The notes beneath the pieces are model-generated. The model had not been told where the DNA came from. It did not search any database and saw only the letters and a program-made list of their open reading frames with translations. Positions 1-8,635 of a DNA stretch of 64,000 nucleotides are shown here, piece after piece. The first letter of the stretch is position 1. Every line of letters starts with the position of its first letter. Source of the stretch: Bacteroidota bacterium (lineage in GTDB: Bacteria > Bacteroidota > Bacteroidia > NS11-12g > UBA9320); contig JABWCE010000003.1 in assembly GCA_013359235.1 (NCBI GenBank), positions 116,345 to 180,344 on the forward strand, read 5' to 3'. The translations under genes were made by a program, and so were the position numbers.

Positions 1-1057
1 TGGGTTTTTCTTTTGAATTTACCAAAACAATCGAAATTCCAGTCTTTCCGGCTCTACCTGTACGTCCGCTTCTGTGGGTATAGGTTTCGCTTTCATCAGG
101 CAAATTGTAATTTATAACATGTGTAAGGCTATCAACATCTATACCCCTTGCAGCAACATCAGTAGCTACCAATAAATTCAGGTTTTTATTTCTGAACTTT
201 TCCATTACCCTATCGCGTTGTTGCTGGCTCAAATCTCCATGTAAAGGTTCTGCATTATATCCGTCTTCTATTAATTTATCAGCCACTTTTTGTGTATCAA
301 TTTTTGTTTTACAAAAAATAATACCGTAAACACCGGGATAAAAATCTGCTATTCTTTTCAATGCCAGATAGCGGTCTTTTTCGCGAATGTAATAATAGTG
401 ATGTTCAACCTGTTCTGATGAAACATTTTTTTCGCCAACGGCAATTTCTACAGGATCTATCATGTATTTGCGGGCAATTTTTTGAATTTCTCTTGGCATT
501 GTTGCACTAAAGAGCATTGTGGTACGGTCGGCAGGGCAACTTGCCAAAATCAGGTTTATAGCATCAATAAAACCCATGTTAAGCATTTCATCGGCTTCAT
601 CAAGCACAAGAATTTCAATAGTTGAAAGGTTAGCAGCCTTTCTTTCAATAAGGTCAAGTAATCTTCCGGGTGTAGCAATTAGTATGTTTACACCTTGTTT
701 TAGCTCTCTGATTTGATTAGAAATATTTGTACCACCATAAACTGAAAGCACTTTTACATTCTTTAAATATTTTGAGTAATTCTCAATATCTTTGGCTATT
801 TGCATACACAATTCGCGTGTGGGTGCAAGTACAAGCGAAGTTGGAGTTTTTACTTTTGTATCTGTCCACTCTAACAGTGGCAAGCCGAAAGCAGCGGTTT
901 TTCCTGTACCTGTTTGTGCAAGACCTACAATATCCCGCCTGTTTTGCAAAACTTCGGGTATTACTTTTGCCTGTATTGGAGTTGGTGTTACAAAACCGAG
1001 TTCTTCAATGCCTTTTAATATTTCGGGTTTTAAACCGAATTCTTTAAAATTTGTCAT
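1..1057 (-). CDS. DEAD-box ATP-dependent RNA helicase (3' end outside window)
   Basis: RNA-unwinding ATPase of the DEAD-box (CsdA/DeaD/RhlE-like) group, probably acting in ribosome assembly or mRNA turnover. The 352 visible residues carry both RecA-like domains: Q motif TPTPIQ (24-29), Walker A AQTGTGKT (47-54), PTREL (79-83), TPGR (129-132), DEAD (153-156), SAT (184-186), and in domain 2 ATDVAARGID and HRSGRTGRAG close to the window edge. The ATG at 1057 is the only start near the Q motif. The C-terminal tail, which would separate the subfamilies, lies beyond position 1, so no symbol is given. An inverted repeat at 1101-1140 lies upstream. Confidence 0.95.
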   Translation of the reverse strand, partial: MTNFKEFGLKPEILKGIEELGFVTPTPIQAKVIPEVLQNRRDIVGLAQTGTGKTAAFGLPLLEWTDTKVKTPTSLVLAPTRELCMQIAKDIENYSKYLKNVKVLSVYGGTNISNQIRELKQGVNILIATPGRLLDLIERKAANLSTIEILVLDEADEMLNMGFIDAINLILASCPADRTTMLFSATMPREIQKIARKYMIDPVEIAVGEKNVSSEQVEHHYYYIREKDRYLALKRIADFYPGVYGIIFCKTKIDTQKVADKLIEDGYNAEPLHGDLSQQQRDRVMEKFRNKNLNLLVATDVAARGIDVDSLTHVINYNLPDESETYTHRSGRTGRAGKTGISIVLVNSKEKP

Positions 1058-1100
1058 TTTTTGTTTTTTATTTTATTTTGATTTTTTTAAATATTTTTAA

Positions 1101-1140
1101 TTCTTGTTATTGCGATGTTTGAAAAAATTTATAACAAGAA
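1101..1140 (-). repeat. 10-bp perfect inverted repeat upstream of the helicase gene
   Basis: TTCTTGTTAT at 1101-1110 and ATAACAAGAA at 1131-1140 are exact reverse complements around a 20-nt loop. The element lies between the fbp stop (1159) and the helicase ATG (1057), both on the minus strand. It is either a weak fbp terminator (no clear U-tract follows on the minus strand) or a 5'-UTR hairpin of the helicase mRNA, where structured leaders are known for cold-inducible helicases. Its function is inferred. Confidence 0.5.
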
Positions 1141-1158
1141 ATGTTATTTTGATGATTT

Positions 1159-2184
1159 TTAAATACTTTGAACAGAGTTACTTTGGTACATTTCTATTGC
1201 TTGTTCTACCATTTCTTTCGAACCTGTAAAAAGTGGTACTCTTTGGTGTAGTTTTTCGGGTATAATTTCTAAAATTCGTTCGTTTCCTGTGCTTGCAATT
1301 CCTCCGGCTTGTTCGGCTATAAATGCTAATGGATTACATTCATACATAAGTCTCAATTTGCCATTTGGTGATTTTACTGTTGGGGGATAAATAAAAATCC
1401 CTCCACGCAATAAATTGCGGTGAAAATCTGCAATCAACGAACCAATGTATCTTGCAGAATAAGGACGTTTAGTACTTTTGTCATTTTCTTTACAATAACT
1501 AATGTAATTTTTTACACCATCAGGAAATTCGTTATAATTTCCTTCATTTATTGAGTAAATACTACCTTTTTCAGGTATTTTAATATTGGGATGACTCAAG
1601 CAAAATTCGCCTATTGAACTATCTAAAGTAAAACCATTAACTCCATTGCCTGTTGAATATACAAGCATAGTGCTTGAGCCATAAATTATATACCCTGCAG
1701 CAATTTGATTTTCTCCTTTTTGAAGGCAATCATCCATGGTTACTTCATCATGTACATCTGAAAATCGCTTATAAATGCTAAAAATTGTTCCAATCGAAGC
1801 ATTTACATCAATATTGCTACTGCCGTCAAGCGGGTCAATAGCTATTATATACTTAGATTTATTACTGCCGGGGTTTTTAATTCTGATAATATCTTCATTT
1901 TCTTCTGATAGTATTGCGCAGCAATCACCTCCAAGCGAAAGTGCTGCAATGTATTCTTCGTTGGCAATAACATCAAGTTTTTTTACTTCTTCACCTTGTA
2001 CATTTATTGAACCATGAGTTCCAAGTATATCAACAAGACCTGCTTTGCGTATATCGCGGTTTACAATTTTTGCAGCAATAATTATATCTAAAAACAATTT
2101 AGAGAGGTCTCCTGTTGCATCGGGAAACTGCATTTGCTGTTCAGAAATAAATTGGGATATGGTTGTGACTTTTTTTGTTTTCAT
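1159..2184 (-). CDS. fbp: class I fructose-1,6-bisphosphatase
   Basis: Hydrolyses fructose 1,6-bisphosphate to fructose 6-phosphate, the committed step of cytosolic gluconeogenesis. The 341 residues are usual for class I FBPase. Visible metal and substrate motifs are the Glu pair in LSEENED (94-95), the signature [10 protein letters not shown] (117-126), and a C-terminal [20 protein letters not shown] block that holds a metal-binding Glu. It has no class II or III features. The ATG at 2184 is immediately preceded by a long stem-loop (2185-2230). The gene lies 101 nt upstream of the helicase gene on the same strand. Confidence 0.97.
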   Translation of the reverse strand: MKTKKVTTISQFISEQQMQFPDATGDLSKLFLDIIIAAKIVNRDIRKAGLVDILGTHGSINVQGEEVKKLDVIANEEYIAALSLGGDCCAILSEENEDIIRIKNPGSNKSKYIIAIDPLDGSSNIDVNASIGTIFSIYKRFSDVHDEVTMDDCLQKGENQIAAGYIIYGSSTMLVYSTGNGVNGFTLDSSIGEFCLSHPNIKIPEKGSIYSINEGNYNEFPDGVKNYISYCKENDKSTKRPYSARYIGSLIADFHRNLLRGGIFIYPPTVKSPNGKLRLMYECNPLAFIAEQAGGIASTGNERILEIIPEKLHQRVPLFTGSKEMVEQAIEMYQSNSVQSI

Positions 2185-2230
2185 CTCTATTTTTTAAACT
2201 TTATGTGCCAATATTTTAAAAAAAACAGAG
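2185..2230 (-). promoter_or_regulatory. stem-loop abutting the fbp start codon
   Basis: On the minus strand CTCTGTTTTTT (2230-2220) can pair with AAAAAATAGAG (2195-2185), 11 bp with one G-U pair and a 24-nt loop. The 3' arm ends directly before the ATG at 2184. It may affect translation initiation; the function is inferred. The arms are mostly A/T, so chance pairing is possible. Confidence 0.4.
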
Positions 2231-2325
2231 TGAAGAATATAAAGTTGTAAAGCCTGACACACTGTATTTTTTCAAAATCAGGGTGCAAATATAGATAAAA
2301 AATGCCAACTATTCGCTAATAGGTT

Positions 2326-3330
2326 TTATTTGCAATATTTGTCAGAAAAATCTTTAGCCATATTATTGCATTTTTCAAAGGCTTTGCATGCTTCTGTAAT
2401 ATTACCCAGATTTATTTCGGCTATTCCAATATTAAAATAAAGCAAATCTTTTTCTTCAAAATTAAAAAGTTCTGCCATATTAAAATCTTTTTTAGCATTT
2501 TCATATTCATTTATTTGCATATAAAAAATTGCCCTGTCAAAAAACATACGGGCATCATTGTGATTTATTTTTATAGCACACGAATAATCTTCAATTGCGG
2601 CACTGTATATGTCTAAAGCAGCATAAGATTCGCCTCTTTTTATGTATGCGATGTAGTTTGTTTTATCATTTATTATATATACATTATAATCTTCAATTGC
2701 TTTGTTGTAATTTTTAATACTCATATAATAATTTCCCCTCAAAAGAAATAGTTCATAGTTTTCGGGTTTCAGTTCAATTGCTTTTGTCAAATCTTGAATT
2801 GCTCCCAAAGTATCAAACATTTTATATTTCACTGCACTTCTGGTAGTGTATTGTTGCGAGGTTAATGGTAAAAAATCAAGATATTGAAGTAAATCTTTTA
2901 CGGCTTCCTCATTTTTATTCAATTTTTCGTAAGTATTGCTTCGGGCAAGGTATGCTTCGGCATCGTCGGGATTTTGAGTAATGTATTTGTCAAAATCTAA
3001 TAAAGCATTTTTATAATCTTTGGTCATGTAACTAATAAATCCACGATTAAAATAGGCTTCATTCAAATCGGGGTTTATTGTTATTGCGGTATTAATATCT
3101 TTAAAAGCTTCGGGAAAATCTAAAAGCTCGCCATATACAGTACCTCGTCCTAAATAAGCTTCGGCAAATTCGGGCTTTAATGAAATTGCTCGAGTAAAAT
3201 CTTTAATAGCACCAAGCATATTGCCTTCTTCCATTTTATTATTTGCACTTTCAACTAATTGCTCGGCAGTTTGCGCTATTGTGTTTATTGAAAAAAATAT
3301 TAAAAATAATATATAAGTTAAAATTCTCAT
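2326..3330 (-). CDS. secreted TPR-repeat protein
   Basis: A protein of 334 residues with an N-terminal Sec signal (hydrophobic ILTYILFLIFFSINTIAQ, cleavage near residue 20) followed by about eight tetratricopeptide repeats, recognisable by recurring A-x-A-Y-x-x-R/x-G and P-x-x-A-E-A/Y spacing such as KPEFAEAYLGRGTVY and NPDLNEAYFNRGFISY. Such repeats form protein-protein interaction solenoids, here probably periplasmic. The ATG at 3330 is chosen; a TTG lies one codon upstream. No partner or pathway can be read from the neighbours. A TATATTTG-like -7 box lies just downstream of its stop (about 2289), where it could serve fbp. Confidence 0.85.
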   Translation of the reverse strand: MRILTYILFLIFFSINTIAQTAEQLVESANNKMEEGNMLGAIKDFTRAISLKPEFAEAYLGRGTVYGELLDFPEAFKDINTAITINPDLNEAYFNRGFISYMTKDYKNALLDFDKYITQNPDDAEAYLARSNTYEKLNKNEEAVKDLLQYLDFLPLTSQQYTTRSAVKYKMFDTLGAIQDLTKAIELKPENYELFLLRGNYYMSIKNYNKAIEDYNVYIINDKTNYIAYIKRGESYAALDIYSAAIEDYSCAIKINHNDARMFFDRAIFYMQINEYENAKKDFNMAELFNFEEKDLLYFNIGIAEINLGNITEACKAFEKCNNMAKDFSDKYCK

Positions 3331-3449
3331 CAAAAATTATTTTTTATTAAATAACGTAAAACAAAGTTAGTTCTAATATAAATACCATTGTTTATAGTTT
3401 ATTCCACACAATAAATATTAAATACATATAATTGTACACTTTAAAAGCA

Positions 3450-4181
3450 ATGAAGTCAAAAAAGCATAAACTTTTTGTGGTTTTATCAGGCATTTTTATA
3501 ATTAATGTAATTCTTGCAGAGTTTATAGGGGTAAAGATTTTTTCACTTGAGTCAACTATTGGTATTGCTCAAGCAAAAATACCAATATTAGGAAATGATT
3601 TTTCGTTTGATCTTACAGCAGGTGTTTTGCTTTGGCCTGTAGTCTTTGTACTTACAGATATTATAAATGAACATTTTGGTGTAAAAGGTGTAAAATTTAT
3701 TTCGTGGCTTACTTCAATTTTGGTTTTTTATGCTTTTGTTTTAACGTTTTTTGCAATAAAACTCACGCCGGCAGCTTGGTGGGAAACTACAAACAAAAAA
3801 GTAGGAGTTGACAATATGCAATTAGCATTTAAAGCTGTTTTCGGTCAAAGCAACTGGATTATATTAGGTTCATTAACTGCTTTTTTAGTAGGACAAATAT
3901 TAGATGCTTTAATTTTTCAAAAAATAAAGACAATGCTCAACAATAAAATGCTTTGGTTTAGAGCAACTGTTTCTACCATTATTTCTCAATTTATTGATAG
4001 TTATTTGGTTCTTTTTATAGCTTTTTATCTTGGCAGCAATTGGAGTTTTAAAACTGTTATGAGTATTGGTACAGGAAACTACATTTATAAATTCATTGTT
4101 GCATTGCTTATGATACCCTTATTGTATTTTATACATTATCTAATAAATAAATATTTAAAATCTGATGAAATAAAAAAATAA
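3450..4181 (+). CDS. yhhQ: queuosine precursor transporter (YhhQ/DUF165 family)
   Basis: Integral membrane carrier of about 243 residues with six or seven hydrophobic segments. Family marks are the motif FVLTDIINEHFG in the second or third segment and STIISQFIDSYL in the C-terminal half, both characteristic of the VUT/YhhQ family, which imports queuine-type precursors (preQ0/preQ1) for tRNA queuosine modification. An upstream TTG at 3432 would add six residues, but the ATG at 3450 gives the normal basic N-terminus (MKSKKHK) before the first membrane segment. No preQ1 riboswitch is visible and no que synthesis genes are in the window, so salvage is suggested. Confidence 0.88.
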   Translation: MKSKKHKLFVVLSGIFIINVILAEFIGVKIFSLESTIGIAQAKIPILGNDFSFDLTAGVLLWPVVFVLTDIINEHFGVKGVKFISWLTSILVFYAFVLTFFAIKLTPAAWWETTNKKVGVDNMQLAFKAVFGQSNWIILGSLTAFLVGQILDALIFQKIKTMLNNKMLWFRATVSTIISQFIDSYLVLFIAFYLGSNWSFKTVMSIGTGNYIYKFIVALLMIPLLYFIHYLINKYLKSDEIKK

Positions 4182-4191
4182 TAATCTAAGG

Positions 4192-5685
4192 TTATTTATC
4201 AACCCTTACCAAACCGGCTTTTGCTCTTTGTTCAAGACTATTTTCATATTCTTTGTTTTTAGTAAAAGTTAAAGCTTTTTTATAGTATTTTTTTGCATTT
4301 TCGGTATCTTTTAGCAATTCGTATATTGTAGCAGTTTCTATGCAGGCAGAGGTTGCAAAATAATGAGGAAGATTTTGCCCTTCATCTATAACAATTTTAT
4401 AGTGCATTATTGCAAAATCGTTTTTTCCCATTTTCTGATATATTCTACCCAAACGGTAATTGAATTCTATTTTATCACGAGTTTCCGAAAAATTTTTTAC
4501 ACTTTTATTTTCAAGTTCTTTCAACGCCCTTTCCAGATAACCTCCATCACATAACAACCGCGACCTCAAAAGTGAAATATTAGGAATATAACTTGAACTT
4601 GCACTCTTTTGTGCTTGCTTGTCTTCGTCAGTAAAATTGTATCCCATTTTATTTATTTTAGCATTATAATACTTGTACTTTTCATATTCGCCATTAATAA
4701 GGTAATGCCATGACAACTTTTGCAAAGCACTTTTTATATAATTTCTACCCTTAAATTTTGTAATGTATTCTTTTAAATAATAGTCAGCATTTTCGTCCAA
4801 TCGCGAAAGTTTACTTACACCGAGCAAGTAATTACAAAATTCTAAATTCACATAATCTTTCCCTTTAGGGCGGTTGCTCAATACCTCAATTGCTTCCTCG
4901 TTTTTATTAATTTTTATAAGAAAAGATGCTCTGAGATAGCTGCTAAACAGATTTATTTTCCAGTCTTCAGTACATTTGTCTAAAATATTCCAAGCCTTCA
5001 ACTCATCATGTAAAACATAATTATATAAACCACCTTCGAAAATGCGTGCTTCAAGCTTAAACTTTTGCCACTCGCTTGTTTCGGTTAATTTTGCTTCCGA
5101 AATTTTTTTTATAGTTTTCATACCTTCTTTTACTGAAGGTTCTATTCCAAACAAAGTAACCAACCATTTGTAATAACCGGGCATAGTTCCCGAAAATGTT
5201 TGAATAACACCCAAAATTGTGTTGTTTGGTAAAAAATCGGGATATTTTTTGTTATTTTCTTTTAGTAAAATATACGCTTCGCGAATATTTGAGCCTGCCG
5301 AAAAATAATCTTCAAACTTAAATTGAGTTATACCAAAAAAAAACAATAGTTGCCCTTTAAAAAACTTACCATAAGGCGATTTCACTGCTTTTTTATCAAT
5401 AAGTTTTAAATTTTGTTTAATATTTGTGCTGAGTTTTTTATAGTCTTTTTCATTTTCATTTATAAAAACCTTTACAATTTCACACAATGATTTCAGGTAA
5501 TACACAGCAGCATTGTCTTTACTTGATTTTATTTCTTGTTCAATAATAATATCAGCTTGAGGCAGTTTTAGCTTATAAATATCTTCGAAGGCAGAATTTA
5601 TATTACTATTAAATTCAACTTTTGCCTTGGTTGTAAAACAACCAATACCCAACCCTAAGAAAATTATTAATTTGAAAATTTTCAT
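4192..5685 (-). CDS. secreted TPR-like protein of unknown function
   Basis: A 497-residue protein starting with a Sec signal peptide (KIFKLIIFLGLGIGCFTTKA). The remainder is largely helical with degenerate tetratricopeptide-type repeats; the clearest are near the C-terminus (NYRLGRIYQKMGKNDFAIMHYKIVIDEG and the following ATIYELLKDTENAKKYYKKAL), and the middle contains helical segments around YYLKEYITKFKGR. No enzymatic motif is visible. The gene is convergent with yhhQ (10 nt apart) and separated from the upstream zinc-ribbon gene by a rho-independent terminator, so it is likely transcribed alone. Probably a periplasmic scaffold; function not known. Confidence 0.75.
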   Translation of the reverse strand: MKIFKLIIFLGLGIGCFTTKAKVEFNSNINSAFEDIYKLKLPQADIIIEQEIKSSKDNAAVYYLKSLCEIVKVFINENEKDYKKLSTNIKQNLKLIDKKAVKSPYGKFFKGQLLFFFGITQFKFEDYFSAGSNIREAYILLKENNKKYPDFLPNNTILGVIQTFSGTMPGYYKWLVTLFGIEPSVKEGMKTIKKISEAKLTETSEWQKFKLEARIFEGGLYNYVLHDELKAWNILDKCTEDWKINLFSSYLRASFLIKINKNEEAIEVLSNRPKGKDYVNLEFCNYLLGVSKLSRLDENADYYLKEYITKFKGRNYIKSALQKLSWHYLINGEYEKYKYYNAKINKMGYNFTDEDKQAQKSASSSYIPNISLLRSRLLCDGGYLERALKELENKSVKNFSETRDKIEFNYRLGRIYQKMGKNDFAIMHYKIVIDEGQNLPHYFATSACIETATIYELLKDTENAKKYYKKALTFTKNKEYENSLEQRAKAGLVRVDK

Positions 5686-5690
5686 ATAAA

Positions 5691-5719
5691 ATAAAAAGGG
5701 ACTGGTTTCCCAATCCCTT
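5691..5719 (-). terminator. rho-independent terminator of the nif3/zinc-ribbon operon
   Basis: On the minus strand AAGGGATTGG (5719-5710), tetraloop GAAA, CCAGTCCCTT (5705-5696) form a 10-bp stem with one G-U pair, followed by TTTTTAT-type sequence. The stable GNRA loop, GC-rich stem and U-tail make this a strong terminator located 21 nt after the zinc-ribbon stop codon. Confidence 0.88.
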
Positions 5720-5739
5720 CAAATATTGAATTATTTTTT

Positions 5740-6555
5740 TTATTCTTCTTCCTTTTTTGCTCCAAGTCGTCTTCTCAATTTTGGCTTTTCTTCTTCAACT
5801 ATTTCTTCTTCGGCTATCCCTGCAAGTTTTGCATCAACTAATACTCTTCCGCAATGTTCGCAAATAACAATTTTTTTGTACGACCTTATATCTGCTTCCA
5901 ACTGCGGGGGGAGTTTTGCAAAACAACCACCACAACTCGAACGCAAAACAGGTGCAATAGCAATTCCGTTTTTCACATTGTTGCGAATACGGTCATAAGC
6001 TTTTAAAAGTTTTTCATCAACGTGTTTTTCAACTTCAAGGCGTTCTTTCAACAAAATTTCCTCTTCTTTTTCTGTTTCTGCAACAATTTCTGTTAACTCG
6101 CTTTTTTTATGTTCAAGGTCAGAACTCCTGTTTTCAAGTGCTCCTTTCACAGTTTCAATCATCATATTTTTTTCTTCGATGATTTTGTTGCTATCATTTA
6201 TTCTTTTCTCTGCTGCAAGAATTTCAAGTCCTTGAAGCTCTACTTCTTTGTTCAAAGCTTCATATTCTCGGTTGTTTTTTACGTTGTTGAGTTGCTCAGA
6301 GTATTTTTTTATAAGCGAATTTGAATCAACAATTTTTTGATTGTTTACTCTTATTTTTTCTTTTAGTTCATCAATTTCGTTTTCAATGTTCTGAATTCGT
6401 GTGTCAAGCCCTGTGATTTCATCTTCAAGGTCTGATACTTCGAGAGGAAGTTCGCCTCTTACTGCACGAAGTTTATCTAATTTGCTGTCGAAAGCCTGAA
6501 CATTGAATAATGCTTTGAGTTTGTCTTCTACTGAGTATGATTTTTGTACTGTCAT
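5740..6555 (-). CDS. coiled-coil C4 zinc-ribbon protein (DUF164/CT398-like)
   Basis: A 271-residue cytoplasmic protein. Residues about 20-180 form a long antiparallel coiled coil (dense E/K/L heptads), then a C4 zinc ribbon with the pairs CGGC and CEHC around residues 209-235, and an acidic/basic tail. This architecture matches the CT398/FlgZ-like zinc-ribbon family found beside NIF3 genes in many Bacteroidota and Chlamydiae. The ATG overlaps the stop codon of nif3 (TAATG), so translation is probably coupled. The proposed role in the literature is nucleic-acid or RNA-polymerase-associated; this is not shown here. Confidence 0.88.
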   Translation of the reverse strand: MTVQKSYSVEDKLKALFNVQAFDSKLDKLRAVRGELPLEVSDLEDEITGLDTRIQNIENEIDELKEKIRVNNQKIVDSNSLIKKYSEQLNNVKNNREYEALNKEVELQGLEILAAEKRINDSNKIIEEKNMMIETVKGALENRSSDLEHKKSELTEIVAETEKEEEILLKERLEVEKHVDEKLLKAYDRIRNNVKNGIAIAPVLRSSCGGCFAKLPPQLEADIRSYKKIVICEHCGRVLVDAKLAGIAEEEIVEEEKPKLRRRLGAKKEEE

Positions 6556-7655
6556 TAATAAAAATATTTAACCGGATTTGTTTTTGTTTCCGTCAAAACG
6601 GGTGCAAAATTAGGAAATTTATTTTTAATTATTTCAATTATTAATTCTTTAGTAAATTGTTCTGATTCATAATGCCCGATATCGCATATCAAAATATTAT
6701 TTTCTCCGTCAAAAAATTCATGGTATTTAAAATCGCTTGTTACAAAAGCATCAGCTCCAGCAGATTTGGCATCTTCCAACAAAAAACTACCCGAGCCCCC
6801 ACAAATTGCTACTTTCTTTATTTCTTTGTCAAATTGAGTATATTTTATAACATCTAAATTCATATTTCTTTTAAGTAAATTTAGAAATTCAGTTACTTTT
6901 AAAGAATTTTGAAATTCACCAACAATACCTGAACCTACATAATTTGAAGTGTTTAACATCATAAAAATATCATAAGCCACTTCTTCGTATGGATGTGCAC
7001 TTTGCAAAGCTGAAATAATTTTGTTTTTTAGAAAAACTGGGAAAACTGTTTCAATTTTTATTTCATTTTCAAAATGTAATTTATTTATTTCGCCTTTAAA
7101 GGGGTTAGCATTTTCGTTTGCTTTAAACGTTCCTTTCCCTTCTGTGTTAAACGAACATGAATCGTAATTTCCTATTTTACCTGCTCCTGCTGCAAACAAT
7201 GCTTCTCTCACTTTATCGGCATATTCGTTTGGCACAAAAGTAATAAGTTTTGCAAGTTGTGATGGGGCATTTCTCAAAACTTTCAAGTTTTTAAGCATTA
7301 GTTTTTCGGCTATTTTACTGTTTACACCATTTTGCAAAACATTGTCAAGGTTTGTATGAATAGCATAAATTGAAATACCGTTTTGTATGGCTTTCAAAAT
7401 AGTTTTCTCAATGTAATTTGATCCTGTTATTTTCTTTAACCCTTTGAAAATAATTGGGTGATGAGAAATTATTAAATTACACTGTTTTTTAATTGCTTCG
7501 TCAATTACTGCTTCGGTACAATCTAAGCAAACTAAAATATTATTGACTTTTTCGTCAATATTTCCAATCAGAAATCCGGAGTTATCATAGTTTTCCTGTA
7601 GTTGCAGAGGAGCTATTCTTTCAAGATGTGTAACTATATCTTTAATTAAAGTCAT
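6555..7655 (-). CDS. NIF3-like dinuclear metal-centre protein (insertion type)
   Basis: NIF3/DUF34 family protein, a conserved ring-forming hydrolase-like protein with a di-metal site; in some organisms a GTP cyclohydrolase 1 type 2 homolog. At 366 residues it is the long form: the family core is interrupted by a PII/CutA-like insert around residues 130-235 (KLITFVPNEYADKVREALF, SAHPYEEVAYDIF). Metal ligands are visible as SHHP (64-67) and the C-terminal DIGHYESE. Transcription likely starts from a -7 box only 8 nt before the ATG. The zinc-ribbon gene follows with a one-base overlap. Confidence 0.93.
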   Translation of the reverse strand: MTLIKDIVTHLERIAPLQLQENYDNSGFLIGNIDEKVNNILVCLDCTEAVIDEAIKKQCNLIISHHPIIFKGLKKITGSNYIEKTILKAIQNGISIYAIHTNLDNVLQNGVNSKIAEKLMLKNLKVLRNAPSQLAKLITFVPNEYADKVREALFAAGAGKIGNYDSCSFNTEGKGTFKANENANPFKGEINKLHFENEIKIETVFPVFLKNKIISALQSAHPYEEVAYDIFMMLNTSNYVGSGIVGEFQNSLKVTEFLNLLKRNMNLDVIKYTQFDKEIKKVAICGGSGSFLLEDAKSAGADAFVTSDFKYHEFFDGENNILICDIGHYESEQFTKELIIEIIKNKFPNFAPVLTETKTNPVKYFY

Positions 7656-7663
7656 ACAATTGA

Positions 7664-7671
7664 CAAATATA
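7664..7671 (-). promoter_or_regulatory. -7 promoter box of nif3
   Basis: TATATTTG on the minus strand matches the Bacteroidota TAnnTTTG consensus. It ends 8 nt before the nif3 ATG, predicting a leader of only a few bases. No clear -33 TTTG lies at the usual distance. Confidence 0.5.
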
Positions 7672-7749
7672 AATTTTTAGATAGTATTTGAGCTAATTTT
7701 AAAATCAAACATTTTAATTTTTTTAGCCAAAATCAATAATAAATTACCA

Positions 7750-7778
7750 TTCGGAAACTAATTTCTCATTTTCGGAAA
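7750..7778. repeat. short direct repeat upstream of a T9SS cargo gene
   Basis: TTCGGAAA occurs at 7750-7757 and again at 7771-7778, start-to-start spacing 21 bp (two helical turns), about 80 bp before the ATG at 7854. This could be a tandem operator. No regulator is known to bind it, and chance is not excluded. Confidence 0.3.
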
Positions 7779-7853
7779 TTTTATTGTGCTGATTTGTATT
7801 TGTGTAATTAATATTGAACCATAAAATATGTTTATTTTAAAAAGAAATAGAAA

Positions 7854-8492
7854 ATGAAAAAGGCAGTTTTACTTTTAATTATCACCAAACTCATTATCTT
7901 GTTAAGTGTTGTTGTAACAAGGGCAGATAATGAATCTACTGATTTATCAATAAATTTTCAAGGAAGACAGGTAAACGAAAACGTAGAACTAAATTGGACA
8001 TTAGAAACCGAAAATGATGTTGATTTTTATATTATAGAATTTTCAAAAGATGCAACAAAATGGTCTACTCTTGGCAATACTTCGAGCAAAGGCAATTCTG
8101 CAAAACAAGTAAGATATAATTTTACACATACAAAAGCTGATGCAGGTATTATTTATTACCGAATTGCCCAAATTTTTAATAGCGGAACTATTGCATACTC
8201 AAAAACTATTTCAATTAATTTAAAAAAAGGATTTATAAATAATAGTATAAATATTTGCCCCAATCCTGTAAAAGATATGATTTTGATAAATATTGGGTTG
8301 AACGAAAACAGCATTTGTCAATTCAATTTAACAGATATTATTGGCAACAAATTTTTAAATGAAAACAAGGAATTAATGAAAGGAAACAATATATTAAATT
8401 ACGATTTTTCAAAACTTTCTGATGGTATATACCTATTAAAAATATATGATAACAATGGTTATTGTAAAACAACAAAAATTCTAAAAAAATAA
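7854..8492 (+). CDS. small T9SS-exported surface protein
   Basis: A 212-residue secreted protein: signal peptide (AVLLLIITKLIILLSVVVTRA), a single beta-sandwich with the pattern typical of Bacteroidota surface domains (NVELNWTLETENDVDFYIIE to IIYYRIAQIF), then a type A T9SS C-terminal sorting domain from about residue 135 (CPNPVKDMILINI, FNLTDIIGN, LSDGIYLLKIYD). It therefore goes through Sec and then the type IX secretion system to the surface or medium. No catalytic residues are visible; an adhesin or matrix protein is possible. A terminator follows at 8534. Confidence 0.88.
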   Translation: MKKAVLLLIITKLIILLSVVVTRADNESTDLSINFQGRQVNENVELNWTLETENDVDFYIIEFSKDATKWSTLGNTSSKGNSAKQVRYNFTHTKADAGIIYYRIAQIFNSGTIAYSKTISINLKKGFINNSINICPNPVKDMILINIGLNENSICQFNLTDIIGNKFLNENKELMKGNNILNYDFSKLSDGIYLLKIYDNNGYCKTTKILKK

Positions 8493-8533
8493 CATACTTA
8501 CTTAAAATTTTTAATGCCTATTTACAAAAATGT

Positions 8534-8556
8534 CCTGCAAGTTAGCAGGCTTTTTT
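8534..8556 (+). terminator. rho-independent terminator
   Basis: CCTGC (8534-8538), loop AAGTTA, GCAGG (8545-8549), then C and a six-T run (8551-8556) continuing GTTT. It lies 41 nt after the T9SS gene stop and upstream of the aconitase promoter. Confidence 0.8.
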
Positions 8557-8603
8557 GTTTGTAAAAAATTATAAATATATAAGTAAAATAAGCCCCAAAA
8601 AAC

Positions 8604-8611
8604 TAATTTTG
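8604..8611 (+). promoter_or_regulatory. -7 promoter box of the aconitase gene
   Basis: TAATTTTG matches TAnnTTTG and ends 24 nt before the ATG at 8636. It also argues against the longer reading frame that opens at 8555, because transcription would begin downstream of that codon. Confidence 0.55.
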
Positions 8612-8635
8612 CAGAAAGAAAAAAAAACACAAAAT

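Noticed and set aside
3400..3450. preQ1 riboswitch before the queuosine transporter
   Set aside because: No preQ1 aptamer pattern could be found; only a short A/T hairpin is present.
8555..8635. 27-codon N-terminal extension of aconitase
   Set aside because: The -7 box at 8604 lies inside it, the residues are a Lys-rich run unlike aconitase, and the ATG at 8636 matches the normal N-terminus.
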